This document shows, piece after piece, positions 53,539 through 64,000 of a stretch of 64,000 bases of DNA (the stretch's first letter is position 1; each line of letters begins with the position of its first letter). The translations under genes and the position numbers were made by a program. The notes under the pieces are model-generated. The model had not been told where the DNA came from. It saw nothing but the letters and a program-made list of their open reading frames with translations, and searched no databases. This DNA comes from Heliocybe sulcata (Eukaryota; Basidiomycota; Agaricomycetes; Gloeophyllales; Gloeophyllaceae). The stretch lies in contig ML213518.1 of the NCBI GenBank assembly GCA_004369045.1, positions 26,690-90,689 on the forward strand, written 5' to 3'.

Positions 53539-55114
53539 GCGAATTTCAAGCTCTTTATCTCAGCCCTTTGTAATAGCTATATATACATACCAACATATAC
53601 ATTATACGAGGTTTGCTTGGATTCAGAAATCGAGTGTTCAGTCGGTATTCCCGGTTCATATCTCCGCTTCTTTCGAAGCAAAAGTTCGTTACCTGCTGAG
53701 GTTAGTTACTGTGAGACATTAGCGGAAACTTTTGCAACTAGCTTGCAGCAAGACGACGTCGCGCGAAATTAGGTACGCCTGCATCCGTGGGTCAATCGAA
53801 CTCGCGAGCCTAACATCGCTCGAATTTTGACCTGATCATGACTCACATGGTCAACCGTAGCACGAGTCAGTACGTTTACGCAGATATGAGGGCTACGAGG
53901 GCATCCGTTGTAGAGCAGATAACTGAATTAAGAGAGAGTCTGTCGCGTGTGCAGGCAGCAGCAAGAGAGATGAAATGAACCCCGGAGAGAGACGGGGCGT
54001 GAGATAAGATCTGGCGATCCTCCGGCCACTTTACCAGGAGCATGCAGCGCGTCGTGTTCACAATGCTGTTTGTTCTTCTATTGCGTGTTTTTATTACGGT
54101 TCACAAGTACCTGATCCCTACGAAAACTATCACAAGTCATAGGTATGCAAATCGGCCTCCGCGCACGGGTAAAGAATCGATAACACGCGGATTAGGAGTA
54201 CTAGTTCATATCAAAGATTGTTTTGTGGTCGGCAGTCAAGCTAAGAATCTCACCTCTGTGCCTGAAGATACTGACCTCTAAAGGATTGTTCAAACCTAGA
54301 TTTCTTTTCCTCGCAAAAATGCTGTAAAACTGTGAGCGTTCCTTAGGCCGGCACTGCCTTGGAAAAGTTGACACGTACTCAGAAATTAACATCGATCCGA
54401 CCATACATCAGGTGCACAACGGACATACTTGCAATGCAGTTCATTCTGAGGTAGTCAGACGAATAGCCAGGAAGACAGGACGTCGCGCACCCAAGGCCAC
54501 ACACATATGCGCGCTTAACGCAAGCCGTACCCAAGCGCATCCATCATCTGGGCGGACACTGTAATTCTGATACAGGAACTGAGGAAGATCATATACAGGG
54601 ACGACTGTCCAGGCGCCTCCCCGCTTGACCATATCAAGTCCCATCGTATGTGGGTCCCAGTATTATCGGGTTTCGAGACAAGGCGACTTCCGGGAACAAA
54701 TACATATTCAGGGTCTCGTGGCCGGCTTAGTGAGACATAGCAACCCACCAGTAATTTCCTTTTCTGGCTTATGTGGCTTCTCACCGGAGCAAATCCGGAG
54801 GTGTGGCAGCCCTTGCCACACTGCCGGTTTGCCTGATAGGCGGCTCTTCAGTGAGTATTTCCCTTGTTTGGACAGCTTAGGATGCGCATTAAAAACATCT
54901 CACAGGTCAAATCTAAAATTCTGTATGAGTGCTGGCGACTGAGCGTTGCACAGCAAAAAGCCACCCGCCCAAATACGGCTCGGTAAGCGAGCTCGATCAC
55001 TGTGGCAAATCTGATGCAGTACAATAGACTTCGCAGATTTCTATCTGTAAATCTAGACGCTTGGCCCGTCTCCATTCGCGCCGCTTGCCACTCTTACATC
55101 ATCCTCGCCAGCCC
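53539..55114. other. Intergenic; no gene recognised
   Basis: No convincing gene. The right end holds the promoter of the 55236 gene. Confidence 0.35.
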
Positions 55115-55122
55115 TATAAAAG
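55115..55122 (+). promoter_or_regulatory. TATA box of the 55236 coiled-coil gene
   Basis: TATAAAAG 121 bp upstream of the ATG, in the same distance range as the other family A genes. Confidence 0.5.
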
Positions 55123-55235
55123 GACCTCGCGATCTCAGCCACATCCTCAGATACACTTAGCATCTAACCACCACAACGCAAGTTTGCGCCTCACCACTGT
55201 GCTAAACAACACAAACAACGTCGAATATTACAACA

Positions 55236-56842
55236 ATGTTCAAGATTAACGTCGTCAAGAAGATCAAGGCCCTCGCCACACGCAAGGATGCCACGCCAGT
55301 GGCCCCTGCCACACCCGAGGTCGTCGCTGCGCCCAAGCAGCGGTCGACGCTTCGACGCCTCTTCAACGCCAGAAAGAGGTCGAGCTCTCGTGCCGCCTCT
55401 CTTCCAACCGCAGCGCCCACCATCATCGTTGATATTCCCGCCGTCTCCCCCGCTCCAGCCCTCACACTCACCGTCTCCCAGCACCATGCCACCGCAGCTC
55501 ACCCATCTTCGGTCACTTCTTCTTCTCCAACTCGCTCTACTCGTGCTCATAGTATTTTGCGTCGTCGTGCTGCTATTCCTCGGGTATTCAAGGCGCCCTC
55601 CATTTCTGTCACCCGTGCCACCGTCGATAACCTCCCTACGCTACGCGGCGAGGCGGAAGCTGGGACCTACCGACAACGCGCTGAGCGCGCCGAGTCTCAA
55701 CTGGCGCGTCTCAAAGCCGAGCTTGACTCTCTCAAGCTTCAGAACATTGAACGCTACTCCCTCGAGAGGGAACTGTCGCGCCTCAAATCAGCCCGCTCTG
55801 CCGTTGTGAGTGAGAGGGAGCTGCTGAGACGCGAACACGCTGTTCTGGAGAAGCGCAGTCAGATTCTCGTGCATCAGATGAAGCTGGTGTTACTGGAGAA
55901 GGCGTCCGCGGAGAACAGTCGCGCACTCCTAGCTCAGGAGAAAATTATTATGCAGAGGGCTAGGAAGGCTATCGTCCACGAGAAGGCGTCCGTCGAGCAA
56001 GGAATGACACTCATTGCTAGGGAGAAAGTCGTCATCGCGAAGGCAAGAAAGTCACTCGTCCACGACAAGACCTGCATCAACGAGGCCAGGGCCCTTCTGT
56101 CGAGGGAGAAGGCAATCGTCAACAAGGCGAAGAAGTCACTCGTCGCGGATAAGGCTGCTGCTGAGCAAGCGAAGGCACTGCTGGTCCGCGAGCGGCTTGT
56201 CGTCGAGAAAGCTAGGAAGGGTCTCATCCAAGAGCGAAAGAGTCTTGGAGTCGCGCACGCTGGCCTTGTTCAGAGTGCAGAGGCCGTGGAGAGCTTGTAC
56301 GAGGACTGCCTTGCGCCTTTTGAGGAGAGCAAGGAGGTGTTCAGGGAAGTGGAGTGGCAAGTCAGGAATTGCAAGGCCCTGACGCGTTGCCCGATATACG
56401 GGGAGGAAGAATCGGAGGAGATAGGTTTCGACGTGAGTTTTATGTTCCTTCGTCCCCACTGGGCGCTGATATGAAACTTATGCAGGTCATGGCCAACAAG
56501 AGAGAGCAGTTTGTCGAGAACAAGCGGACGAGGCGCATGCTCGCGTCTTCTGACGCTGATCATCTTACTGCGATGCCGCTGCTTAGGCTCCAAGCCCGTC
56601 GTGGAAAGGTATGCGTGTACGTTGCTCGGATTTTGGTGGTTTTACTCACATACTTGCAGCCACAGACCATAGACAATCGGAACAGGGCCGTTTCACTCCG
56701 GTCCATCTCTAGCGGAACCTCGACACTTACGGATACGGACTCCATGGTTTCTGCGGCGACGTCCACGGCGTGCGGGACTCCCCCTGCTTCGCCTACCACT
56801 GTTGCGTTCAAGATACTCAAGCAGGATTATGTATGGACGTAA
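55236..56842 (+). CDS. Coiled-coil protein with 28-residue repeats, distant family A relative, 3 exons
   Basis: Exons: 55236-56432, 56486-56608, 56660-56842; 500 aa. The N-terminus MFKINVVKKIKALATRKDA and RSTLRRLFNARKRSSS fits the basic start of family A, then a Ser/Thr/Pro/Ala linker. From about residue 140 there is a long coiled coil. Within it about four successive 28-residue (four-heptad) units follow the pattern E.ARALL.REK.IV.KARKSLV.. (for example NEARALLSREKAIVNKAKKS). The C-terminal exons encode a basic stretch (NKRTRRMLASSDADHL) and a Ser/Thr-rich end. No known domain. Larger than the other members and far from them; homology may be convergent composition, though promoter spacing and exon plan agree. 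Confidence 0.7.
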
Positions 56843-57769
56843 AGACCAAGACGTCTAGCAGGCACGTAGTAGGACTTATTGTCCTGACCGAGTCTTCTAC
56901 CGACGTGGCTGTTGCCCGTCCTCATGCCGATGCCTATCGCGCCACGAGGGCGCGTCGCGAGAGGGGGCAGCGGCTTCAGTCGACGTCGAGCGTCCGTGCA
57001 GACAGACCCGCGCAGCTCCGGGCAACGTGCTGCGTCCTTGCGAACAGAATGGCGCGTGCATGTTATTGACAACACACTGGATGAGGTTGGATGATTTGGC
57101 ATGGATGTAGGCAATTTGTACCACGTCTCCGTGGAACGGAATGAAGTAGTGGTTGGGTTTTGTGATCCATAGTATAGAATTAAGGATCACGCTTTGGCAG
57201 TATATTAGACCCTTGTTTCTTTTTCCAAGTCTAGGAGGACCACGCGCCTGTGGCATGTCACGTTCGAGCCACAGGTCACATGACTGTCACGTACTGTGGG
57301 AGGTCTGGACTTGGCCTACCGGAGCCTTCTCTGGAGCTCCACAATGGCATTCTTCTACACCAGCCTGGCCATAGAAAAGCCCGGCAGTGGCAGCGCACCG
57401 CGGGAATATACGCCCCTTTCAGTCACCTCCATGCCGTGCCTTGGCTGTGCGCAAACTTCGGCCGGCCTTTTACTTATATCTTTGCTTGATGCCCCGCCTT
57501 GTACTCTTGTCTTGTTCTTTCTTGTCCTGTACATCGTCGCTCACTCTCCTGTCGCTTGTCTTTTCTTGCGAACAATAAAAGTGCTGGTCATAAGCGAGCG
57601 GGGTATTAGCGGAAAAATTGTCTTGGAGGAATGAAAGATTTATAGCCCGAGACGCCACAGGTGCGGCATTTTTCTTTTGCCTTGCGACGAGGAGAGGACT
57701 TTTGCTTTATCCTTTGATTCGTCGAGGACTGGCGACATCATTCATGAAACGTTTCAGACGCTATTTATC
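56843..57769. other. Intergenic; no gene recognised
   Basis: It holds the 3' flank of 55236 and the promoter of 57770. The spliced tail blocks seen after 8204, 15181 and 25117 were not found. Near 57243 two GTCAC/GTGAC-type motifs cluster. Confidence 0.35.
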
Positions 57770-58504
57770 ATGGTGGAGCTGCTCACGACTGTCCAGAGTG
57801 CCCGCCGAGCAGGCAAGGTAATCTCACATGCGACACGACACACTCCCTCCCTTCCAGTCTCCATCCCCACCCCTCGACGTCCTGCTGCAGTACCGAACAG
57901 CTCACCGACCCGCAACGGCGGGTTGTCCGATCTCGTATTCGACATGTCGCCCGTCCGGTCCTCGTCGGGGCTGATTCTGCCGCGGCGGTCCTCGAGTAGA
58001 TCGCGTCCATGTCGTAATGGATTGCAAGAAGCACGGAAAGAGGCATCGTCATCACGTGCAGCTTCAGCCATCCTCGAGGACCTCAATTTAGTAGAGGTCT
58101 CGTGCGTGCCTGACAAGGCACCTACACCCGAGGCGCTGTTTCTGTATACAATGCCTACCCTGCCAAAACAGCCCTCGGCGAGGCGGAAAGACGCTGGTTC
58201 TCAAGCTCGTATCGAATCGGCGGCACCCCTGTATAGCCTTCCCTCCCATGGACGCCAGTTCCGCGATGGCGATCTCAGCGAGGACGACTTTCAAGCATCC
58301 TCGTTTGATAGTCTCTCGGGCGCTGACCGGTCAGAGCCCCGTGAGCCCGAGGTTTCGAGACACTCGAAGTCTGTTTCCCATGTCAAAATTACGGGATTCG
58401 TTCCGTCTTCGCAGAAGATTAATCCTCGACCCCGGTATTCGTCTCGGGGCTCACTTCGTTTTACGCCGGTCAGCGCTGAGAAGGCCTGCGAGGCTGTTCG
58501 ATGA
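57770..58504 (+). CDS. Ser/Arg/Pro-rich hypothetical protein
   Basis: 244 aa from the ATG at 57770 (MVELLTTVQSARRAGK); in-frame sequence upstream lacks an ATG. Composition is low-complexity (S, R, P) with basic patches (LILPRRSSSRSRPCR) and one acidic segment (GDLSEDDFQASSFDSLSG). No recognised domain, signal peptide or membrane helix; probably disordered. The frame is unbroken over 730 bp, which supports coding, but alternative splicing of the 5' end is possible. Confidence 0.5.
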   Translation: MVELLTTVQSARRAGKVISHATRHTPSLPVSIPTPRRPAAVPNSSPTRNGGLSDLVFDMSPVRSSSGLILPRRSSSRSRPCRNGLQEARKEASSSRAASAILEDLNLVEVSCVPDKAPTPEALFLYTMPTLPKQPSARRKDAGSQARIESAAPLYSLPSHGRQFRDGDLSEDDFQASSFDSLSGADRSEPREPEVSRHSKSVSHVKITGFVPSSQKINPRPRYSSRGSLRFTPVSAEKACEAVR

Positions 58505-60530
58505 CGACTGCGCCCCTTCAGCACGCGAATATTGATCAAAAGTATTCTATCTCCCAATGCGCGCATCATAGCGCAGTAATGGACACGACTGGATAACGTT
58601 GTGAGTCTTCGGCGTGATGGCGGGCGTTAGAGCGCTGATCATTTATTCGTGGCGTCCCACAGTTGTACGACTGGATTATACCATCATTTTCATTTGTGGA
58701 ATTACGGAAAACGGGATCTTGGTTACTTCCCAAGCCACCGAGTGGAACCCTGAGCAAGCCCACAAATCATCCGGCGCATCCGGACAAAATCACACTCGAC
58801 GATATTTCGCTCTTTGCATCTCATTTCGCCCTTCACTATATCGTCGATCGTTCTTTCCCTGTGCAATCACTCGCTTTCACAGTATCTTTCGGGTGTATCA
58901 TGTAGCGTTAAATCATATGTGTATTCCTTATATATTCCATTAACCTCTTCCTCGCCGTCCCGCTTCATTGCTGCGCAGTACGTCCGAAATTCAGGTGCGC
59001 CGAGGATGTCTTAATGAAATTCAGGCACCACCGTCTAATCATTGATCGGGTGACCATTTCCCGAAGAGGTGAAAGTACGGGGCTTGTAATCTTCAATGAG
59101 GACTGAAGGAAAGGCCAATATCTAGCCGAGGCCAGGATGATCGTCAGCGTCGCATCGAGCGAGCAAAGTATTGTTCTTACTCCAACAAATCAAATGACCA
59201 GGTGAGCCTCCAAGGTACCCGTTTCTTGACGAGCGTATAGGTACTAGTGGGATGTCCAGGTACGCGTACTAGCCGTCGGCTATAGTATTCGGGACGAACT
59301 CCATCATTCGCCTCGCGAACACTGCAAAGTCAGCACGACTTACCTTCTGAGAATCGTAACGCTATGATGGCGAGCGTGTGCCCTTGATACACGAGGAAGA
59401 TAGGTACGTCAGGTCTATACCCTTTCCTTGGAATGCCGTTAGCTGAAGACATATCACTTCAGCGAGCGCTTAAATGAACGTGTGTATATTCTGCACAACA
59501 AATTAATCACTTTTTGATGTGGTTGAACCTGTGCGTCTTGACTGAAGCTTGAGAGGAGCGATCATCTTCGCGTTCGGACTGGAGATCGGCCAGAAGGCAT
59601 GGTAACGACAGATTGGGATTCCACTGGTTATTACGCAAGTCATTACGGCTGTGCGAGATGGGCTGATATCCAGATTGAAATGCTTGACATACGCAGTATC
59701 CAGAATACCCAACTTCGTAACCTAAGGTTCGTGCTCGGGAAAGGAATCTCAGAGCTCACTAATGGACTAGTATTAAGCACAGGAGCATCTGATGATGCGT
59801 TGTGAGCTTAACGGCTTATCGCTATCATTCTCTGGATACTAGTGACCTGGACGGCGGGCGACATCCGCAATTCCGAGGGGCTGACTCGCCGCTCCATCGG
59901 GATAAAATTATGGTTAGACCAAGACGAACGCGCTTAGAGTCCTGAGAGTCATGAGAAGGAGGAAATCACTGGGTATCTATGTTCTGAGCCGGGAACCTGT
60001 CGGAAAAACTCTGATGATTCATGCTGACTTCGAGTTGGTGGACGCCACATTTGATGGTTTTGATTCCGAGGGACGCTAGTGGATGAGTAAGAGCACATCA
60101 CCTCGGAAAGTAGAGATGTGCAGAGTCATTATTGCTATGAAGAGCATGGAACCAAAATACGCGCATCTGTATTTGAGGTTGCCCTGGTGTCCACAGGGAA
60201 GCCGAAGCACGAATCACCGAGAGCCCCATTGATGACTAGGTATTGCACCGTCGTTCCCCAAAGTATATCGAAGCAAAATATACCTTGTGGGAACCTGGGG
60301 TGTAGAATATTCACAAAGTTGCAGTTTGACAAATCACGGAGCAATTGATGTGGCTGCACCGGGGGACCTCGACGTCGGACGAAGCTTGCGCCCCATGGGG
60401 AACAAATAAGAGCAAATTCCGGCGCGTCTCGATCAACCTGGGACACGGTCACGTGGCTCACGCGCTCGACTGGACGCTACTCGAACCGACGGCGGCACTC
60501 ACCTCAAGACTACTCAAGACGGCTTCCACT
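58505..60530. other. Intergenic; no gene recognised
   Basis: About 2 kb with only short frames. The last part is the promoter and 5' UTR of the 60531 gene; no motif recognised elsewhere. Confidence 0.35.
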
Positions 60531-63500
60531 ATGGCTACAACACGCACTATACGCCGACCAGCATGGCAGACGGAGGAACTAGCTGAAGAATGGGTCGAAC
60601 CCGACGACAACGCGAGCGATGCTGCCCCCTCGGTACTATCGCTGGGCAGCCCTGTAGGATTCGGGGATGACGATAGGGAGGTCGAAGGGAACGAAGAGAA
60701 GAGAGAGGTGGAGAGGCGACCTGCTGGTACGTTTTTGGTTCGAGAGGATGTCCCGGCAACACCACTGCTAGCCAAAACGCCCGGCCACAACAAGAATGCT
60801 ATCAAGGACTTCTTCACGCCACTTCCTCTGGAGCAGATGTTTCAACCAGTCTCGTCTCCTCCCGTAGACTCAAACTATGCCTACCAACCTGGTGCGACAC
60901 ATCACTTGGACCCACTCCAGCGCGACGAGAGCAGCGCATCTGGAAGTGACACGGATGGCAGCGAACATCGAGACTCCATGGCAGAACACCACCCTAATCA
61001 CCCACCACAATGCGAATTCACATTCTCTGTTCCAAGGCGTAGCATACTGTCATCAAGCACGCCGCACCCGCAGGGCCTACTCGACCTTGCTCGTCGCGGA
61101 CTACTTCCCGCAACAGATCCACGTCTACGGCTATTCCACTTCCAATACGATACATTCACCCGAGACCACCTCTCTCAGCTAGTCGATTCTATTGCGGCCA
61201 ACACTCCTTCAGGCAGTAGTGGAGGTGAACCCAGTCCAGCTGTGAACGGAACCTTCGCGCGTATGGCCACTCAACTTTCTCGTGTCTCTGAGGCAAGTTC
61301 GTCAAGTTCGCCATCACGACTTCGCAGTATCAAGCGCATCAAGCTCAGCCCACCGACCGAGTACGGAGACGGAGACGGCGCTGGGGCGAAGTTTCGTCGA
61401 CCTCGTTCGCGTTCGCGAAGAGACTACAACAGGGAGTCGAAGTCGGTCATGCAGCAGATCAAGCAGGCACGACATTTCTCTAAGGTGTTTACTCGTCCAG
61501 ATGAGCTCTCACCGTTGAGCGGAATCATCGAGTCTCAAAGGGACGGTGTGGTGGCAGAACGGTCATCTCAGCAAGGTATGAGATGGTATCAATATTTGTA
61601 CACTTTACGGCTTACGAGACATTTGCAGCTATCCCGTCCGTGACTACTGCACTTTTGAAAGTGTCAAAGGGTAACGGAGGCGAGCAACCCCCTGGCGGTG
61701 TTGACACGAATCCCCAGAAGAGCAATCCTTCATTTCTAGATTACCGTATGCAGGCCGTGGACCTCATGGCGCAAATCAGAACTGATGTCCAAGAGCAGGG
61801 CCGCCTTTTCTCCGGGGATACCATGGTATCGCATGTTGCCGCGGCGCTATCACATTCGGCAGCGAGACAGTCACTTTCTTCTTCCCAGAGAACAGCTTTG
61901 GCGCAGACGCAAGCCCACAGCAAGGGCAGCTCTGCAGAACAGACTGAACCTGTTCAGATACGGAGCCCGGCGAGGAAGGATCACTTATCCAGCTCGACGG
62001 ATGCCAGGAGATCCTTGAAGAACAGGAGTCCGCGCAAACTATGCCGCGTAGGTTCTGATGGCAGCTTACCTGGGAAGCCGCCCTTCGAGGTTCCTGCGGT
62101 GGCCGTCTTTACAGCATTTCCAGCGTCGAACGGAGCGAATCCTGCCCCTTTTCCTATTAGCGACGGATTCCTAGCACCTACGCATATAGCAGGCTATCCA
62201 TCCTCCTCACTACGACTGCGAGTGAGCGAAGACTTGAATCGCTTGGTGTCGTCCAGCACGGCCTCTGGCACCACCCTGACAGCCGGCAGCAGCGCGGGTT
62301 CGTACAGCAAGCACGCCGGCCCACCGCATATGACCCGCATTGCACCAGAAGACATGCCTGCTCTACCTGACAGAGTCGGCAAGATGGTGTTTGACAAGGA
62401 GCTGATGAAGTGGGTGAAGGATACTGCCAAGGCGACGAGCTTCCACGCCGACGACCCCCAGGCACGCGACCAGACAAGCGAAGACCCGTTCCGAGACATT
62501 GAGAGCCTGAAAGACGAGGATAGCTCGCGGAGCAGGCGCTCTCGCCGGCTCTCGGCGCAGTCCCAAAGGACCAGCGAGATGAGCCGCATAACCGAGGTGG
62601 AGGAGTCGGAGCTGGAGGATGAAGAGGAGAGGGAGTTGGCGTCTTTCTCGATGGGCGATCACCCGAGTCGCGTCGTGCCAGCCATGGCAGACGGTACTGA
62701 CAGCGAAGGCGAGGACGAGGGCTATGACGAGGCCATCGCTTCTGGCGAGGAGAGCGAAGAGGAAGTGGCAGATGTGGTCGAGATGTCAGCGGCGATGTCC
62801 ATCGACGACCTGGCTCCGAGCTCTAGCATACTACCTCAGGTGGTTGCCCCATCTGCCAAGCCACGAGTCACCCCAGCTAAGGTTCACGCGAGTCCCAGGG
62901 GGAGGAAGTTCACGCCGTATGTTTTCGGCACGCCTGTCTTTCCTTCTCGGCCAAGCAGCAGCTTGGCGCCTACCCCGCTGCGGTCTGCGCTGAAGAGCGG
63001 TGGCGCCACACCCAATAAGACACCTGCTAACCATCCAGCCTGGCGCCGGCGATCGGTCAGCTTCTCCGACGGGAAACGAGAAGGTCAGATTAGAGGCCTG
63101 AGCAAGAATTCCGGAACGTTATCAGCACCTGAGGCTGATGGGTCTAATGCGATGTCTCCCCGGACGAGACGCATTGCCAAGATGATGGCGCAACTAGAGG
63201 GTACCAGTGAGTTCCGGTAGAGTTTGAATGTAATGAATCACTGATGAGGCTGTCCTGTTGAAGGTTATGAGGAAGAATCGCCGTCGAAGGTGACTGCGAG
63301 GCCGCCGGCGGAGGAGATCCAGCCGTTCTCGTTGCAAGCCACGCCTGCCAATAGCACGAGCGCCAGCGCTGACGGGCGAAATTCGTCGCGGTCTGCGAGT
63401 GTGAGATCGACCAAGTCATTCCAAAAGGGCAACGCGACGTTCTTGACCGAGTGCTCGTTTGGCGTGGCGCATGACAGGCTCGTGCAGGTGATAACGGATG

Positions 63501-64000
63501 TACAGCCTTTCGAGCCACATTGGGAACAACTAGGTGCCATCGATCTCTCGAACAAGAACCTCGATAGTGTGGCAAGGCTGAAGGAGTTCTTGCCGAGGCT
63601 TGATTCGCTGTGTCTGTGAGTGCTGTGTTGGATCTGCAAAGACTAAAGATGCGATCCTGAACGTCGATCTGCAGCGATAGGAATCAGGTTTCATACCTAA
63701 GTGGCATCCCAAGCACGGTCCGATCTCTGTCGGCCGCATCAAACGTGTACGTCTGTCAGCTACTGATGTGATTTACGCCGTCTGACCGGTATCTGGGCTT
63801 GGTTCGCTGGATTCGCTGCGTATACAGCCTCACGAGCGTCACCTCGTTCAACCACCTTCGCAATCTGGAGAACCTCGACATCAGCGGGAACGACGTTGAT
63901 TCGCTACGCCGTGAGTGCCTGGATCAGAACGTCAGGATCGCGACTGACGGCTATGGGAATGGGGATTCATTAACAGAACTGGAATGCCTCCGCCATCTGA
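60531..64000 (+). CDS. cdc11: Cdc11/Nud1-like septation-network scaffold with leucine-rich repeats, partial (runs off right edge)
   Basis: In fission yeast Cdc11 anchors the septation initiation network at the spindle pole. Exons: 60531-61575, 61629-63206, 63264-63615, 63675-63746, 63828-63910, 63977-edge. The ATG at 60531 (MATTRTIRRPAWQTEELAEE) is the first in frame. The long N-terminal part is disordered, with family-like blocks FHFQYDTFTRDHLSQLVDSI, SKSVMQQIKQARHFS and LPDRVGKMVFDKELMKWVKD, the last followed by an acidic stretch. Leucine-rich repeats begin near LGAIDLSNKNLDSVARLKEF and continue LDSLCLDRNQVSYLSGIPST and LRNLENLDISGNDVDSL up to the edge. The identification rests on the block before the acidic region plus the LRR array. 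The rest of the LRR domain lies outside the window. Confidence 0.78.

Noticed and set aside
1-64000. CRISPR arrays, rRNA genes, LTR or virus-like elements
   Set aside because: No regularly spaced repeats, no rRNA-like stretches and no reverse transcriptase, integrase or capsid-like frames were seen on either strand.

Overview
The window is nuclear DNA of a filamentous basidiomycete, most likely an Agaricomycete of the polypore kind. Protein-coding genes are cut by many 50-60 nt introns with GT..AG ends and CTGAC/CTAAC branch sites, some exons are only 8-25 nt, and the gene families are ones common in mushrooms: FunK1 kinase, DUF6534 and orphan seven-helix membrane proteins, DUF6589 element genes, a TAP-like alpha/beta hydrolase and a GMC oxidoreductase. 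No rRNA, tRNA or CRISPR was recognised. Exon boundaries are hand-derived from splice signals, reading phase and remembered family sequences; no alignment was run.

Region 1 (about 1-27,100) is an accessory block. It holds two families of unrecognised genes. Family A encodes proteins with a basic N-terminus, an S/T/P-rich linker and a charged coiled coil, ending in a short last exon (1367, 8204, 15181, 25117, with outlying relatives at 10782 and, beyond this block, 55236). Family B encodes very acidic proteins (2894, 17898). Three A genes are followed by about 1 kb of conserved, apparently spliced, non-coding sequence. Both B genes are followed by tails carrying hairpins whose 7-nt loop is CYGGCCA. 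At both B loci an A gene lies just upstream (1367 then 2894; 15181 then 17898). A decayed DUF6589/helicase element block sits inside the first B tail. A complete secreted alpha/beta hydrolase (12345-14553) and an 11-exon membrane-protein gene (22206-23805) are embedded in the block.

Region 2 (27,300-48,100) is ordinary and gene-dense: a 6PGDH-like dehydrogenase and a CECR5-type HAD hydrolase in divergent orientation; a DUF6534 membrane protein; a 25-exon GMC oxidoreductase, an epoxide hydrolase with an early stop, a secreted SMP-30-type lactonase and a PRISE-type reductase as neighbours; then a Vip1-like RRM protein, a PXMP4-like peroxisomal membrane protein and a SAM methyltransferase.

Region 3 (48,770-64,000) has a FunK1 kinase, a non-autonomous hAT-type transposon with a perfect 8-bp target duplication, a further coiled-coil gene with 28-residue repeats (55236), a Ser/Arg-rich unknown, and the first exons of a Cdc11-like septation-network scaffold that runs off the right edge.

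The best candidate for something undescribed is the pairing in region 1: fast-diverging coiled-coil and acidic proteins whose transcripts seem to carry long, spliced, structured 3' tails that are kept in layout while their sequence drifts.
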